This document shows, one piece after another, positions 12,432-24,568 of a stretch of 64,000 nt of DNA. The stretch comes from Hoplostethus atlanticus (taxonomy: Eukaryota; Chordata; Actinopteri; Trachichthyiformes; Trachichthyidae), in contig JAXDDX010000024.1 of assembly GCA_034670405.1 (NCBI GenBank), positions 3,240,501 through 3,304,500 on the forward strand, in the 5' to 3' direction. The position numbers were made by a program, and so were the translations under genes. The notes below the pieces were generated by a model. That model ran no database searches. It had not been told where the DNA came from and saw nothing but the letters and a program-made list of their open reading frames with translations. Each line of letters begins with the position of its first letter. Position 1 is the stretch's first letter.

Positions 12432-14510
12432 AATAAACCCAATATATTCAACTTTGGATAGATGAAGTGGGAACAAATAGACAAAACACTGCATGCATTC
12501 AGCTTGATATTTACTAGAAGTCACAAACACATCTCCGTCAGTTAAACGTACTGGAGATGCTTGTTTTTCCGTTTTTGCATTTCATTTCTCATACCTTTCA
12601 TTCCAGATCAGAAAGTAGGAAAAGCAAATGGCAATAGGTCCAAGCAAGTGCCACTTTGTAAGTGTAGTGGCTTGAGGTTGACCCCAGGTTGAGTTCAGAT
12701 ACAACAGTGTTTAATGGCATTACTGATAAAAAGAAAACATGTCAAAGCATAAGAAGTGTTTGGAATGAACTATAACGGACCGCTTCGAGGTGTGCACATT
12801 GTCAAGGGCCACAATATCTGTCTCTAAATGAAAGAGAACCCATCTAAAAACAAAGTGAGACTACTGCAGGACGAGCTGCATTAGAAACAATGCACAACCT
12901 GTATTTCCAGCGTAGTGCTCAGTGTCACTCCAAATATAATCAACAACAGCCTACAGTTTACTGGATATCAGACAAATTATTATGATCTTGGAACTTTTAC
13001 AAACCAAGTTAAAAGGATGCACACTGTGTAGCCTGATGAAGCCTAACCAGTAGAACATTGTCTCGGTAACATTCCTTCATTATTTTCAAGTATACACATC
13101 TGTCTGGAGATGTTTTTGCTTTAGTCTATGTTCTACTGTCAGTCCTGCATGGTGATGTGTAATTCACAATGAAAGTAATAAATAATATAGTCATTAGGAT
13201 TCATATCAGCTTCACTCTGACTGGCGTTATCTTGGGAAGGGCCTCCTCTCCACGAACACTCAGCAGCCCCCAGCAAGCCGCACATGCATCTCATTTGAAC
13301 ACCGCGTGATGTACTGTATATTTAGTTCCTGCTCATGTGCACGAGGTGAAACTATAGTGTGGCGATATACTGTATATTTAAATACAATGTATTAAAATCG
13401 CTGCAGGGGTTTTATTTAAAGCATGGACTGTCAGATTGTGGAATGATCTAATGTCAGAGAAAGTATCCACAATCAGATCAGGAAGTGCAGTAGAAGATCA
13501 ATAGATGTTAGAAGTAAAAGAAAGACATTTAATTTCACGCCTCTAGCAGCACTTTGAGCAAACATCACCTCACGCGTGGATCGGGGAAAGAAAAGTCCCA
13601 TCATTTCTCTACATTTCTTCTGAGTGAGCGCTGCAGCTCCACAGTGGATGACATCAAATTCACTTCAATGCGACGTTTCTCCTCAGCTTTGAGCCTTTTG
13701 CTGCTGGGTGGTTTTATGAAGGCTCGGGGAGCAATCATGTTCAACACCATGCAATCGAGACAATTAATAACAACAATAATTAAAAATTTCTCAGTCTCAG
13801 CGGAGACATTTTCCATCTGTATTGCAGGTTCGGATTATCAAACTGTGTTTGTTTATGAGAGTGCTGATAATCAATGGACGTCGTGTTGCTAGGGAATCAA
13901 TAGCAAGTTGAAAGGGTTCGGAGGATCTTCCTAGGGTAATTAAGCTGGCCTCTCATCTCAACCGCTTTCATCTGACAACAAACAATGGCATTATCATCAA
14001 TTATGGCTGTGATCAGTAGAAAAGCTTAATACGAGTTCAGGAAAATAGTACCAATAGACAAGAAACAGAATGGCAATGGCTGTATTGAAGGAAGCTCTGG
14101 CTGTGTGGTGGTTCAGTCCATAAAAAAACACCTCCCATGAGGATCCTGGTCGCACTCAGCATGATTCATCATCACACTGCCTGGCCATGTTTAATATTAT
14201 CCCATTACCTCAAATGGAAAATTTAATGCATAACTTTGCACAAACGGATGGTGCATTTCAATAACCTGCCGTTGGGTAAAACCTACCTCCTCTTGCTTCT
14301 TGAAAGTCTGTAATTTTTTTGCCAATTGTTATAGTGAAAGCATGTGGTTAATAGCTTAGCTTTCTCTGTCAGGTGCTGCCTTAAATTCCACTTATCTTTA
14401 CTCAAATGCCTACTGCTGGGTCTTATTTAACAATGAAGCATAGTGTGTGTGTGTGTGCGTGAGACTGTGTTTTAACAGTTTGGTGTGTGTGTGTGTGTGT
14501 ATGAGCGAAA

Positions 14511-14533
14511 GAGAGAGAGAGAGAGAGAGAGAG
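14511..14533. repeat. (GA)n tract beside two TG tracts
   Basis: A GA run follows TG tracts at 14,443-14,457 and 14,482-14,500. Confidence 0.85.
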
Positions 14534-16710
14534 GGGGAAAGAGAGGGATCGGTACAAAGCGGGGTGTATTTTATGTAACAGTGCGGAGCAGATCAGAGAG
14601 CAGAGCATGACCTATTTTTAGGGCTCCATGGAGACAATGTTTCTGCTCCATGCACTGGAAACCATGACTCCTGCTCTTCATAACCACTTTACAAATCTTA
14701 CGGTGCATTGGAGGGATGAGCTGTGAAGGATTGATAACTCACTGCTTTTGCAGATAGTCAGTGGAGCTGCTCTAAAATTGATTCTGTATGTGCAGTCAAC
14801 CTGCCAGCACATACAGCATCCTGTCTGCAGCTGGTACAGGAGTACTCGCTTTCGTCTGGTCTGATGCTGTTTCTGATGATGTTTACCTCTCGCAGTCTCT
14901 CTCACAGTGTCACGCACTCTTAATGACAACTCTCTCCCTCTCCCCCGTTGCCCACCCCCACCCCGACCCAAGCGCCACCATAACATCCAAGCGTCTCCCA
15001 ACTCCCTCCATCCGCAGTGGGATCATTAGGGCCGTTTGATCTGTAAGTGGAGAGACCAGGAGCAGAAAAGTTTATCTCCTCAGGCAGAGAGCTGCCTGGC
15101 ACTTTCCCAACACCCCTATCACCACTTACTCTCTGTGTGTGTGTGTGTGTGGCAGGTACTTCACTCTCCCTCTGGAAGTGTACAGACCTGCGACACAGTG
15201 AAATCTCAGCTCATGCCCTGAGGACACGAGGAGTTTGTATGTGTATGTACGATGTACAGGTTACATCCATTAGACAAACTTGCGTGTCCTACTTTTCAGG
15301 ACAGCATTCGTCAGCATCTTTCATCCTTTTGTTTTATTTTTTATTTTTCTTTCAAAGTGAATTCCTCCGACAAGGGCCCTCAACAACAGGATGTCATGCT
15401 GCTATTTAGGGATGAGCAAGTTAGTGTACCTCATTGTTACTACAAATACTTGAGTGGAGTGGGAGGCTCTGTTTTTTCTCTGGATCTTTTTCTCTTCCTC
15501 CCTCTCTCTACCCCCGTCCGTCTGTCTGTCTGTCTCTCGGCCTCTCTCTATCTTTCTCCTCTGTAGACATCTCTCCTCTGGTTATATAAGCTGGTATGAA
15601 GGGCTGGCTGTGTGGGCTGGGGAGTGGAGGAGTGCCTCACCAGTTTCTGAACCTTCATTCACTAAGGAACTTCCAAGGTCAGCAGTGCGGCATACCTCCT
15701 CAGCCATCTCATCTGTATCAGAATACAAGGCTATTTATGATCCCGCCTCCATCGCCCAGCACATCCCCCGTTCCAACACCCTCTGTTGTTTAAAACGCTC
15801 TCCGGAACAATACCGTCTACGTGTTGAGGCAATGTGTGCTCCACTGTTCTGCTAGTTTCTCTACTTTTTCGCTTTTGTTTTTGACATTGATTTGACCTCT
15901 GCCACACCTGTACATAGGTTTACAGTTCCTTTCAAGCGAATCAAGCACAGTCTATGTGTCCACGCGCTCAAAAACACACATGCTGTTATCTCTCAGCGGA
16001 CGCCGCAGACTCTGATAGCTGCGTAAGTACATCAGGTTCTGGTTTAATTTCCCGTCCGTGTTGATCTTTTGGGATGCGAGCCGGTCCAGACCGAAACAGT
16101 ATCACTTCATAACGTGGATGGATGGGATTAGTATCAGCACTTAACAAATGAGGAGCATCCTTCATGCTAATCTCCTGGCTGTCAGACAGGAGCGAGGCAT
16201 GGGGAGATCCACCGCCACCGCCGACCGTCTCCTGCTCCCACACTGCAGATCGGCTTACGACTAATGACACGCCCACACGCAAACCCTCCATCCCACCGTA
16301 ATGAACACAACAAAAAGAGCAGGACTGGCCAGGCGTGCATTTAGATTGAGCATGCATCTAATATATGGAGGTATCTGTCTGAAGCAAGTTGTGTCGAGTC
16401 GACTATCCCCTGCTCAACAAACTAGGAAAGTCCTTCACCTGCCCATGCTTTGTTCCTGTGGTAATTTGAAGGAAAACACTTCTTTCACTCATTAATTACG
16501 AGCATTTGCCTGCAGAGCAAATCAATCACAGTGTATCATGAGTCATCGCACAAATTCATGCAAAATCATTCACAGCAAAATGAAGTGGCAAGCATCTAAC
16601 AACCCTCCTTTTATCACTTTTGTCTCTCTCTCTCTCGCTCTCTCTACCTTAATGCCTTCAATAACATGCTACCTCCCACCACCGTGCATCTTTTTGTGTG
16701 TCTATTTGTG

Positions 16711-16734
16711 GTGTGTGTGTGTGTGTGTGTGTGT
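16711..16734. repeat. (GT)n microsatellite
   Basis: A perfect run of about 24 bp. Confidence 0.9.
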
Positions 16735-17894
16735 CTTGTCATGGTTGCCTGGTGAGAGGTACCTCTCCGCCATGCTGATTTTCTCATTTTCTCTCCATGG
16801 TTCTTCCTTTGTCTGCATCTTAGTCGTTGTCACCTCTTCACTCTGAGGAGAGAGAGAGAAAGAGAGCTCTGTTTGTATACTAACTGATTAGATTTATGTC
16901 TCCCATGTCTTGTGATGATTGAGAAGAATGGCATGTAAGTACTTGCCCTAATTGTGTGTGTTGAAAAACAAATGATGGTACGGTATGACAGCAGTGTGAC
17001 AGAGAAGCTTCTCACTTGGAGAAGTCAATTGGTGTCACTCTCCACTGAGAGGACCCTGATTGGGTTTTGTCAGGCTGAATTGACTCTTGATTGCATTGGT
17101 CACACACGCACACACACACACACAACAGGCCAGTGTTACCCTGCAGACAAACAGGGCAGTGACTGAAACCCACAATAAGTATCACTTAAACATCATTGGA
17201 GATAGCAAACACACTCAGATCAATTTGTATTGTCATTGACGTGCAGCTATTTTCAAAAATAGTCCCACTGTATTTATTGCAAGTGGAGGTGACGGATTGG
17301 GAGCGCTGACAGTGTGTGTGTGTCTTGGCCTATCTCTATCACACACAGGCCCTGGGTGAACAGGGGAACACTGAGTGTCACAGCACCGGCAGATGTTCCA
17401 GCAGCTGTCTTCACATGCTCTCCCAGTTGGAGAGGAAGACTGCATGGCGACAACAGCATGTGACTCCGTCTCTCTCACATGCATGCACTGCCGACGTACA
17501 GTACAGACATGCTTTTTACATGTCAGTGAGAATGAGAAATGATGTTTTAATCCTTTAACGGCCTAAGAAAGCACATCATTGTGGGTCCAAATGGTAGGTG
17601 GGTTGTGGTGGATTAGCGGTGTAGGTCTGGGGGTGGGGGGTTGTTGGGGGCCGCTAAGAGCAAAAAGGTTGGGACTGAATAGTATAGGGTCACAGTGTAA
17701 TGATATTAAATACTACATAAGTATTGCCAGTGGTAATATCAGTGGTAGCAGGCCGATATTTGGAACTGTAATGAGACTCTCAGTCTCCTGGAAAAGAGGT
17801 CGCTGGAGTCAAACAGCAACTCAAGGGATTTCCATGACAACGAACGAGCATCTTGCTGCCAGGAGAGTGGCCCGTGTTATTAGCTGTTACCGTG

Positions 17895-17965
17895 TAGAGC
17901 TGGGGCATTTGACGGTCCAGCCCCGTAGCTCTTTGACTCCTGCTGCTTTACCACTGAGCTCCTGA
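17895..17965 (-). other. tRNA-like or SINE-like fragment, doubtful
   Basis: On the minus strand GGAGCTCAGTGGTAAAGCAG resembles a tRNA D-arm / Pol III A box. About 35 nt further, ACCGTCAAATGCCCC loosely resembles a B box. No proper acceptor stem or anticodon arm can be drawn, so this is not a functional tRNA; it may be an old tRNA-derived repeat. Confidence 0.25.
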
Positions 17966-18053
17966 TGTATTTTCTGCTGTTCACCGCTGTCACAGCACTC
18001 CTCCTGTCCTCGGGGGAAGCACGCGGGACATGTTTGTCCAAAAGTCTACCCCT

Positions 18054-18186
18054 TCTCACAATCAATACTGCAAATAGCCCTTTGCTCTTCCCACGCTCCC
18101 CCTTCTTTCTCTTGTCATCTCTCTTACCCTCTTATGTTTTCCGTCCTTACACACAGAGTTAGCATGTATGAAGCTTTACACCCCCC
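18054..18186 (+). repeat. duplicated block, left copy
   Basis: It shares TACTGCAAATAGCCCTTTGC, CTTGTCATCTCTCTTACCCT and CTTATGT, TTTTCCGTCCTT and ATGAAGCTTTAC, in the same order, with 21,224-21,370. The copies differ by scattered substitutions and a ~14-nt gap after CTTATGT. Neither copy is part of the satellite between them. Confidence 0.9.
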
Positions 18187-19701
18187 TAAAACAAAAAGGC
18201 TCCTCTGTCTTCTCCCCACGACTGGGTGGACAAAAAGAACAGACTGCAGCAGCCCAAATAAGGAAGCACTTCATATTGAATCAGATGAGATAATGCACTG
18301 ATGTTGAAGCAAGTTTGGCGTGTTTTTAGACTTTGTTTAGTAGTAGCATCAAGCACTAAACAGAGAGCGAGAGTAAGAGATCTTGTTGTGGCTAAATAAT
18401 TCACAGGCTTCAAGGGTTCGGCAACGTCTAGGGGTCCCAGTGGAGTAAATCGGTAATCACAGCAGTGTAGTTAGACAGGAGAGTCAAGCAAGTGAGGGCC
18501 CCTGAAGCCTAAATGCTAAATTAGTGAAGAAGAGTGTGGTATGAAACTCTCCAAGTACATTCACGTGTCGTTACGTCAACATCAACGCTCATACTGCAGC
18601 ATCGACCAAAACACTGCCACGGCCAGAGAAAGAGAGAGAGAGAGAGAGATACGTAGAGCGAGAGTAAAAGAGAGACTGTGACACTCCTGCCTACGCCTCT
18701 GTCAGACAATTAAAGTACAGATCTAGTCCCCTCCACCCACCGCGGTAGGCCTCCTCATACAATGGAGCTTAAAAGAATGAATAAATCATCTCTACCGCAC
18801 TTTAAAAGCATCCCTTTTGTCCTTCAAACAACTGAAACACTCGCTATTATTGCAGTTTAATGCGAGAAAAAGAGAACTGGTTGATGGGAGGGTTAGCAGA
18901 GGATAGGGCTTGTGTCTTTTTTTTTCCTCCATTTGACCAAAATTGAGCTTGAATTGACAGGAATTGGGCTTATCAGCAGCATATCTCCAGCCAGTCCTTG
19001 TCCCTGTCTGGAGGTGAAGGTTCATAGACTTCATAGACTCTGAGCCTCCAGCAGCTCAGCACTTAACATCTTCTCGAGGACATAACTATCCTATTAGAGG
19101 AAGACATTTCTCTCTCATGAACGATGGAGCTGTCTCTCTAGAAGAACTTCAGACAGACAGACACAGATTCAGCCAGATAGGCAGGCAGACAAGCAGGCAT
19201 GCCTTTGAGAAAGACTGGTATGACTCAAAACCCAGGATGGGCAATAAGAGAAAGAGAGGCAGTGAGAGGCAAGGCAGAGAGGCTGCTTTCATCCCTCTCT
19301 GCCCTGCGTAATAGTCTGTAATTGTTTTACACGCTGGAGTGCTGACTTCCTGCGGGCTTCTTCAGGAATGAGATGGATTTTATTTCCATTTTCAGTTCTA
19401 TGTGGATGAGTCCTGGCCTGCACTGCTAATAAGCAGATCCGCCAGACGTTTAGGACCGGCTTAATTACTGATTCTTGGCTGACCTTGCTGTCTAAACTTT
19501 GCTTTAGAGCATCAATTATGGCTCGTCAATTTATATGTTAATGAACACCAGAGGCGATGGGGAGGGACCGGGAGGGAACGCTTGATTCAGACAAAGTTGA
19601 TGTTCCAAGTAGGAATTATATGATTAAAAGATTGTTAAGTAACCTTGTGTTGAAAGAGAAACTAGACAGAAGTTAATGAATGCCCTCAAATACATGTCTT
19701 A

Positions 19702-21086
19702 TCTGGTCTGGTCTGGTCTGGTCTGGTCTGGTCTGGTTTGGTATGGTTTGGTCTGGTATAGTCTGGTCTGGTCTGGTCTGGTCTGGTCTGGTCTGGTCTG
19801 GTGTGGTTTGGTTTTGTCTGGTTTGGTCTGGTCTGGTATATTCTGGTCTGGTCTGGTCTGGTTTGGTCTGGTCTGGTCTGGTCTGGTCTGGTCTGGTTTG
19901 GTATGGTTTGGTCTGGTATAGTCTGGTCTGGTCTGGTCTGGTTTGGTCTGGTCTGGTCTGGTCTGGTCTGGTTTGGTATGGTTTGGTCTGGTTTGGTATG
20001 GTTTGGTATGGTTTGGTCTGGTATAGTCTGGTCTGGTCTGGTCTGGTCTGGTGTGGTTTGGTTTGGTCTGGTTTGGTCTGGTCTGGTATATTCTGGTCTG
20101 GTCTGGTATGGTTTGGTCTGGTCTGGCATGGTTTGTTCTGGTGTGGTCTGGTCTGGTTTGTTCTGGTGTGGTCTGGTATGGTCTGGTCTGGTCTGGTCTG
20201 GTCTGGTCTGGTACGGTTTGTTCTGGTTTGGTATGGTTTGGTCTGGTTTGGTCTGGTCTGGTCTGGTCTGGTCTGGTGTGGTTTGGTCTGGTCTGGTGTG
20301 GTCTGGTCTGGTCTGGCATGGTTTGTTCTGGTGTGGTCTGGTCTAGTTTGTTCTGGTGTGGTCTGGTATGGTCTGGTCTGGTCTGGTCTGGTCTGGTACG
20401 GTTTGTTCTGGTTGGGTCTGGTTTGGTATGGTTTGGTCTGGTTTGGTCTGGTCTGGTCTGATCTGGTCTGGTATAGTCTGGTCTGGTCTGGTGTGGTTTG
20501 GTTTGGTCTGGTTTGGTCTGGTCTGGTATATTCTGGTCTGGTCTGGTCTGGTTTGGTCTGGTCTGGTATGGTTTTTTCTGGTGTGGTGTGGTCTGGTCTG
20601 GTCTGGTTTGGTCTGGTCTGGTCTGGTATGGTATGTTCTTTTCTGGTGTGGTCTGGTCTGATCTGGTCTGGTCTGGTCTGGTCTGGTATGGTGTGTTCTG
20701 GTGTGGTCTGGTCTGGTTTGGTCTGGTCTGGTATGGTATGGTTTGTTCTGGTGTGGTCTGGTATTGTATGGTTTGTTCTGGTCTGGTCTGGTCTAGTCTG
20801 GTCTAGTCTGGTCTGGTATGGTCTGGTCTAGTCTGGTCTGGTATGGTCTGGTCTGGTATGGTTTGTTCTGGTTTGTTCTGGTGTGGTCTGGTCTGATCTG
20901 GTCTGGTTTGTTCTGGTGTGGTCTGGTCTGATCAGGTCTGGTCTGGTCTGGTCTGGTCTTGTTTGGTCTGGTCTGATCTGGTCTGGTCTGGTCTTGTTTG
21001 GTCTACTCTGGTCTGGTCTGGTCTGGTCTGGTCTGATCTGGTCTGGTCTGGTCTAGTCTGGTCTGGTCTGGTCTGGCCTGTCTGGC
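19702..21086 (+). repeat. 1.39-kb pentanucleotide (TCTGG)n satellite with higher-order repeats
   Basis: About 277 near-contiguous 5-bp units of the form TCTGG, with variants TTTGG, TATGG, TGTGG, TTCTGG-type and TATAG. Variant order is not random. The pattern GTGTGGTTTGGTTT...GGTATATTCTGG recurs at about 19,801, 20,051 and 20,491 (spacings 250 and 440 bp). The pattern GGCATGGTTTGTTCTGG...GTACGGTTTGTTCTGG recurs at about 20,126 and 20,316 (185-190 bp). Both imply past duplication of larger blocks. The + strand is almost entirely T and G with some C, so strand skew is extreme. Since 5 and 3 share no factor, a 15-bp codon cycle keeps several frames open on both strands. The resulting VWSGL or DQTRP proteins are artefacts. 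Confidence 0.97.
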
Positions 21087-21223
21087 ATCACATCTGTCCC
21101 GGGTCACATTGTGAAAACTGTCCAGTAGTCCTGCAGACCTGGAGGAAAATCAAACTCCAGCTTTCCAAGTAACATGCTGAGAGGTCACAGACTCTGAGCC
21201 GCACGGAGAATTACATCTTTATA

Positions 21224-21370
21224 TCTCACAATCAGTACTGCAAATAGCCCTTTGCTCTTCCCACGCTTCCCCCTCTTCCTCTTGTCATCTCTCTTACCCT
21301 CTTATGTCGGTATTCTCCTATTTTCCGTCCTTGGTACAGCGTTAGAGCATGCATGAAGCTTTACTCCCCC
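21224..21370 (+). repeat. duplicated block, right copy
   Basis: A direct-orientation copy of 18,054-18,186, starting about 140 bp after the satellite ends. Relative to the left copy it carries extra CGGTATTCTCCTA sequence after CTTATGT and differs at scattered sites, so the duplication is not recent or the copies have drifted. Confidence 0.9.
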
Positions 21371-21638
21371 CTCCATCTCTCTCCCTATCTCCTCTCTCTT
21401 TCTCCCTTTCCCTGTATCCCTTTGGAGCCCGCAGCGCTGATCCTGCTCCAGTCCTCTGATTAAAGGGATAGGCCTCAGTGTTCCAACCGGGAATCATCAA
21501 GATCGCTCCCATGACAGCTCTGAACGCAAGCTTTTGATTGGCTGCTTGATGTATAATTCAGGTTGGATGGGAGACCTTAATGAGACTGGCTAATGATGTT
21601 GACAAGTGTCTCAGCATTCCCACCACAGGCGCACACAT

Positions 21639-21640
<2 letters not shown>

Positions 21641-21680
<40 letters not shown>
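21641..21680. repeat. (AC)n microsatellite
   Basis: A perfect run of about 40 bp. Confidence 0.95.
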
Positions 21681-21687
<7 letters not shown>

Positions 21688-21899
21688 TACACATCCAAAT
21701 ACATTTTCATACCAGAGCTTTTAAAGTGGTACTCATTGAGTCCATTCCTCATCTCACTCTCTGATTTGTAGAGATTCTGTTTTCACTGTTTTCTCCTTGT
21801 GATGATTCCTGTTGGTTGGAGATGGTTGGTTGGTGAGCGATGGAGGGGGAACATCCAGTTCCCTGCTGAAATATTTAGTACGGCTGCAGTACTCAACGG

Positions 21900-21900
<1 letters not shown>

Positions 21901-21933
<33 letters not shown>
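21901..21933 (+). repeat. 33-nt poly-G run
   Basis: An unbroken G homopolymer on the + strand. Its exact length may be unreliable in an assembly. It could form G-quadruplexes. Confidence 0.9.
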
Positions 21934-21934
<1 letters not shown>

Positions 21935-22078
21935 ATCTAAGCTTGTTGTATGATGCTATGAAGTTTTGCTTCTCCCAAAGTGTCAGCACAGGATAAAATA
22001 GCAAGCCAGTGAAAAAGCTCTGACTAATATGATGATTATTACTGCATGTTGTTTGCACAAAACTAACAGTCATGGTCT

Positions 22079-22151
22079 GAGTGAGTGAGAGTGAGTGAAT
22101 GAGTGAGTGAGTGAGTGAGTGAAAAGAAAAGAAAAAAAAGAAAAGAAAAGA
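22079..22151. repeat. (GAGT)n followed by AAAAG-rich tract
   Basis: Tetranucleotide GAGT repeats run to about 22,121, followed by A-rich AAAAG repeats. Confidence 0.9.
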
Positions 22152-24180
22152 GGTATCAAAAAGACATAGTGAAAAGTAATTTTCTTTCCAGGAATACCTT
22201 CTAAAGCAGGATTCATCTGTGTAATCTTTGACCGAACCTTGAAAAAGGTTACAGTGAGATTGAAAAAAGGTTGAATGCTGTGTTCAAATACGCTGTACAT
22301 AATAAATAAGGTTCACCTCGGTGCCGCACTAGCCATGATGTACTAGTGATTTGGAGAGTGTGAACTTGGTGGGTGGTATATTGACTTCTTGCGGAGTGGA
22401 TTTCCAGACCCACTTCATTGTCCCATTGTATCTCCCAGCCTTGCAGCTCAGAGGGATGTTGTTATGAATCTGCTACCCTGCTGGCCCCATATCTCTGGAA
22501 CTTCCTCTGAACATTTTCCTCTCTTGGTTTTGGAGATCTGAATAAAACTACCCAGCAGTGCTCTCTCTCTGACAGGGCAGCTGGGTGAAATCTGACAGAA
22601 TGACTGAACGCTGTTTCACACTGCTGCACCATCAGACCATACAGAGCATAACACAGCTGAATTGGACCGTCCAGCTTACAGGTAATTGCATTGTCATCCC
22701 TGATGACACTACTCCCATCAGGGATGATGCAAATAATAATGACTCGTTGTTGTATGCTAGGCACCAGTCACTAAAACTCCACAGCCACTGGAACTCTTTG
22801 AGTGAGCACTTTATGTGGGTACTTTCATCACCACAGATGTACATGTTGGCAATCAGTATACAATCATGGAAAGAGCAAATAAGACTGAACAGTCTAGACA
22901 ATAAAACAAAACCCCTGAAGGATCGATAACGATAAAGTGGTTCTCATCCATTTTTTTTATTCTGATTGTTTGCCTTGGCTGTCAGTGGTTTTACGCTGGC
23001 ACAGATGTGCCTACCAGATGAGCAGGGGAAGTGGCATCATCTCTACAATTACAGAGAGGTCACGACCTGCTGTCACAGCAACCACTTGGCATCCGCTTGG
23101 AAACTGCTTGGCACCCACAATCTGCAGATTTCATAAACCTGCAATTAGGCAATGGGCATGTATCAGTCAGCACTCCCTGTGAAACATCTGCCCGCCTGCT
23201 TGCTTGTGTGTACTTGCATGTGTGCATGTGTTGTATGTGTGTGTGAAATGTGAAGGAGATCAGAGGGGAGACGGAGACAGACAGAGGAGAGAGAAACAGA
23301 GAAACAGAGAGCTGAGAGAATCATTATGTCATGTTGAGATACAGATATGCTCTCTACTATTCAAACTAATGTCTCAAATGTGCAAATGTGAAGGGATGGT
23401 CATGGATGCAAAGTCACTCTAAGTCAGAATCAAAGTCACAGCAGCTCCTGCCAGATACATTTGACATTGCTAATCAAGACACATTAAAACACTTAAACGT
23501 TAAATGCTGCAGCATGAACATCCCCATCATTTGTATTGATCAACTTTTCATCACTGTTTATACAGTATTGATGTACACCACAAGGTATGAGTATTGAGTC
23601 TAGTATCCTTTGACCACCAGTTATCACATGTAGTATATTGTAGAATAAGCATTCATCAACTTAGATCAAAACATCAAAATTAGTTTACAAAGGAAGGAAC
23701 AGACAGAGACTTTTAAGTAATGGCATTTATCTGTGTGGTCTCACATTCCCATACCTCCAAATTTCACAAGTGCTCCAGGGACGTCAATGGCCCAGTCTGA
23801 TTTATGTGTAGCCTGTGTGCCAATGGGAGTCCATAACATTTTTATTTTCAATTTGAACCATGGAATTAATTGTTTCTTTATCTGATTGCATTCTAATGCA
23901 AAGTCTATTTCCGTCTGGCCTGGAAAGTGGGACACAATCTAATTCAAGATATTGATTTTTTTTAAAGCGAAGATAGTCTCTTTTGAAAATTATTTAAAGC
24001 TTTTGTGTAGAACTGTGCAAAGAAGCTGCTGTGCAGTTTGATAGAAGGAGGCTGGACAATGCAGCAGAGGGGGGGGGGGGGAAGGAGGAGTGTGGGAGTA
24101 AGATGTGTTGGAGCCTTGTGATCTTTCATCAGTTACTATGGCATCACTCATGCACCATTTATCCACTGAACATTCTGCAG
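22152..24180. other. non-coding stretch, no gene seen
   Basis: It contains a short hairpin (22,694-22,727) and a G run at 24,069-24,081. Open frames on both strands near 22.5-22.9 kb show no known domain. Confidence 0.5.
22694..22727. other. perfect 11-bp inverted repeat (hairpin)
   Basis: TCATCCCTGAT and ATCAGGGATGA are exact reverse complements separated by 12 nt. Outside them TTGCA and TGCAA could extend the stem past a 3-nt bulge. Confidence 0.85.
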
Positions 24181-24184
24181 GCAT

Positions 24185-24229
24185 GAGTGAGTGAGTGAGT
24201 AAGCCAGCAAGTGAGTGAATGAGTGAGTG
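24185..24229. repeat. imperfect (GAGT)n repeat
   Basis: GAGT units with interruptions, like those at 22.1 kb. Confidence 0.85.
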
Positions 24230-24513
24230 TACGACTAAGTGAATAAAAAGTTTTTTTTAAGAGGAGCAGGAAGAGGAGGATTTATTTCAAATCAATCAGG
24301 TTCTATATTTTCTGCATGACGGATAATGACCAGGTACCTACTCATACTCTAAAAAGACAAACTGTGGAGGAAGATGAGTGTGTGTGTGTGTGATGAGTTT
24401 CCTGAGCCCTAGGCGAGAGTGGTTATGCAAGTCAGCCCTCAACTTTCAAAGGGTTTGGTTTAGAGGCATATCCTGATGGTAAGGGATATGGAGAGACAGA
24501 TATCCTTGTATTA

Positions 24514-24568
<55 letters not shown>

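Larger units (their letters stand above)
7530..18050. other. long non-coding stretch dominated by microsatellites
   Basis: No gene is supported. Besides the listed repeats it holds a T run (about 9,800-9,817), an A run (8,992-9,004) and a 678-bp open frame at 10,741-11,418 (+) that has no recognisable domain and ends in CA-repeat-derived His/Thr. Confidence 0.5.

Noticed and set aside
19680..20831. 383-codon open frame and several others across the satellite, on both strands
   Set aside because: They are products of a 5-bp repeat read in 15-bp cycles; the encoded Val-Trp-Ser-Gly or Asp-Gln-Thr-Arg-Pro repeats have no start context, domain or independent evidence.
18054..21370. A CRISPR-like array or long terminal repeats of a retroelement
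   Set aside because: The satellite has no spacers, and the two flanking blocks lack LTR ends, a primer-binding site or any retroviral coding sequence between them.
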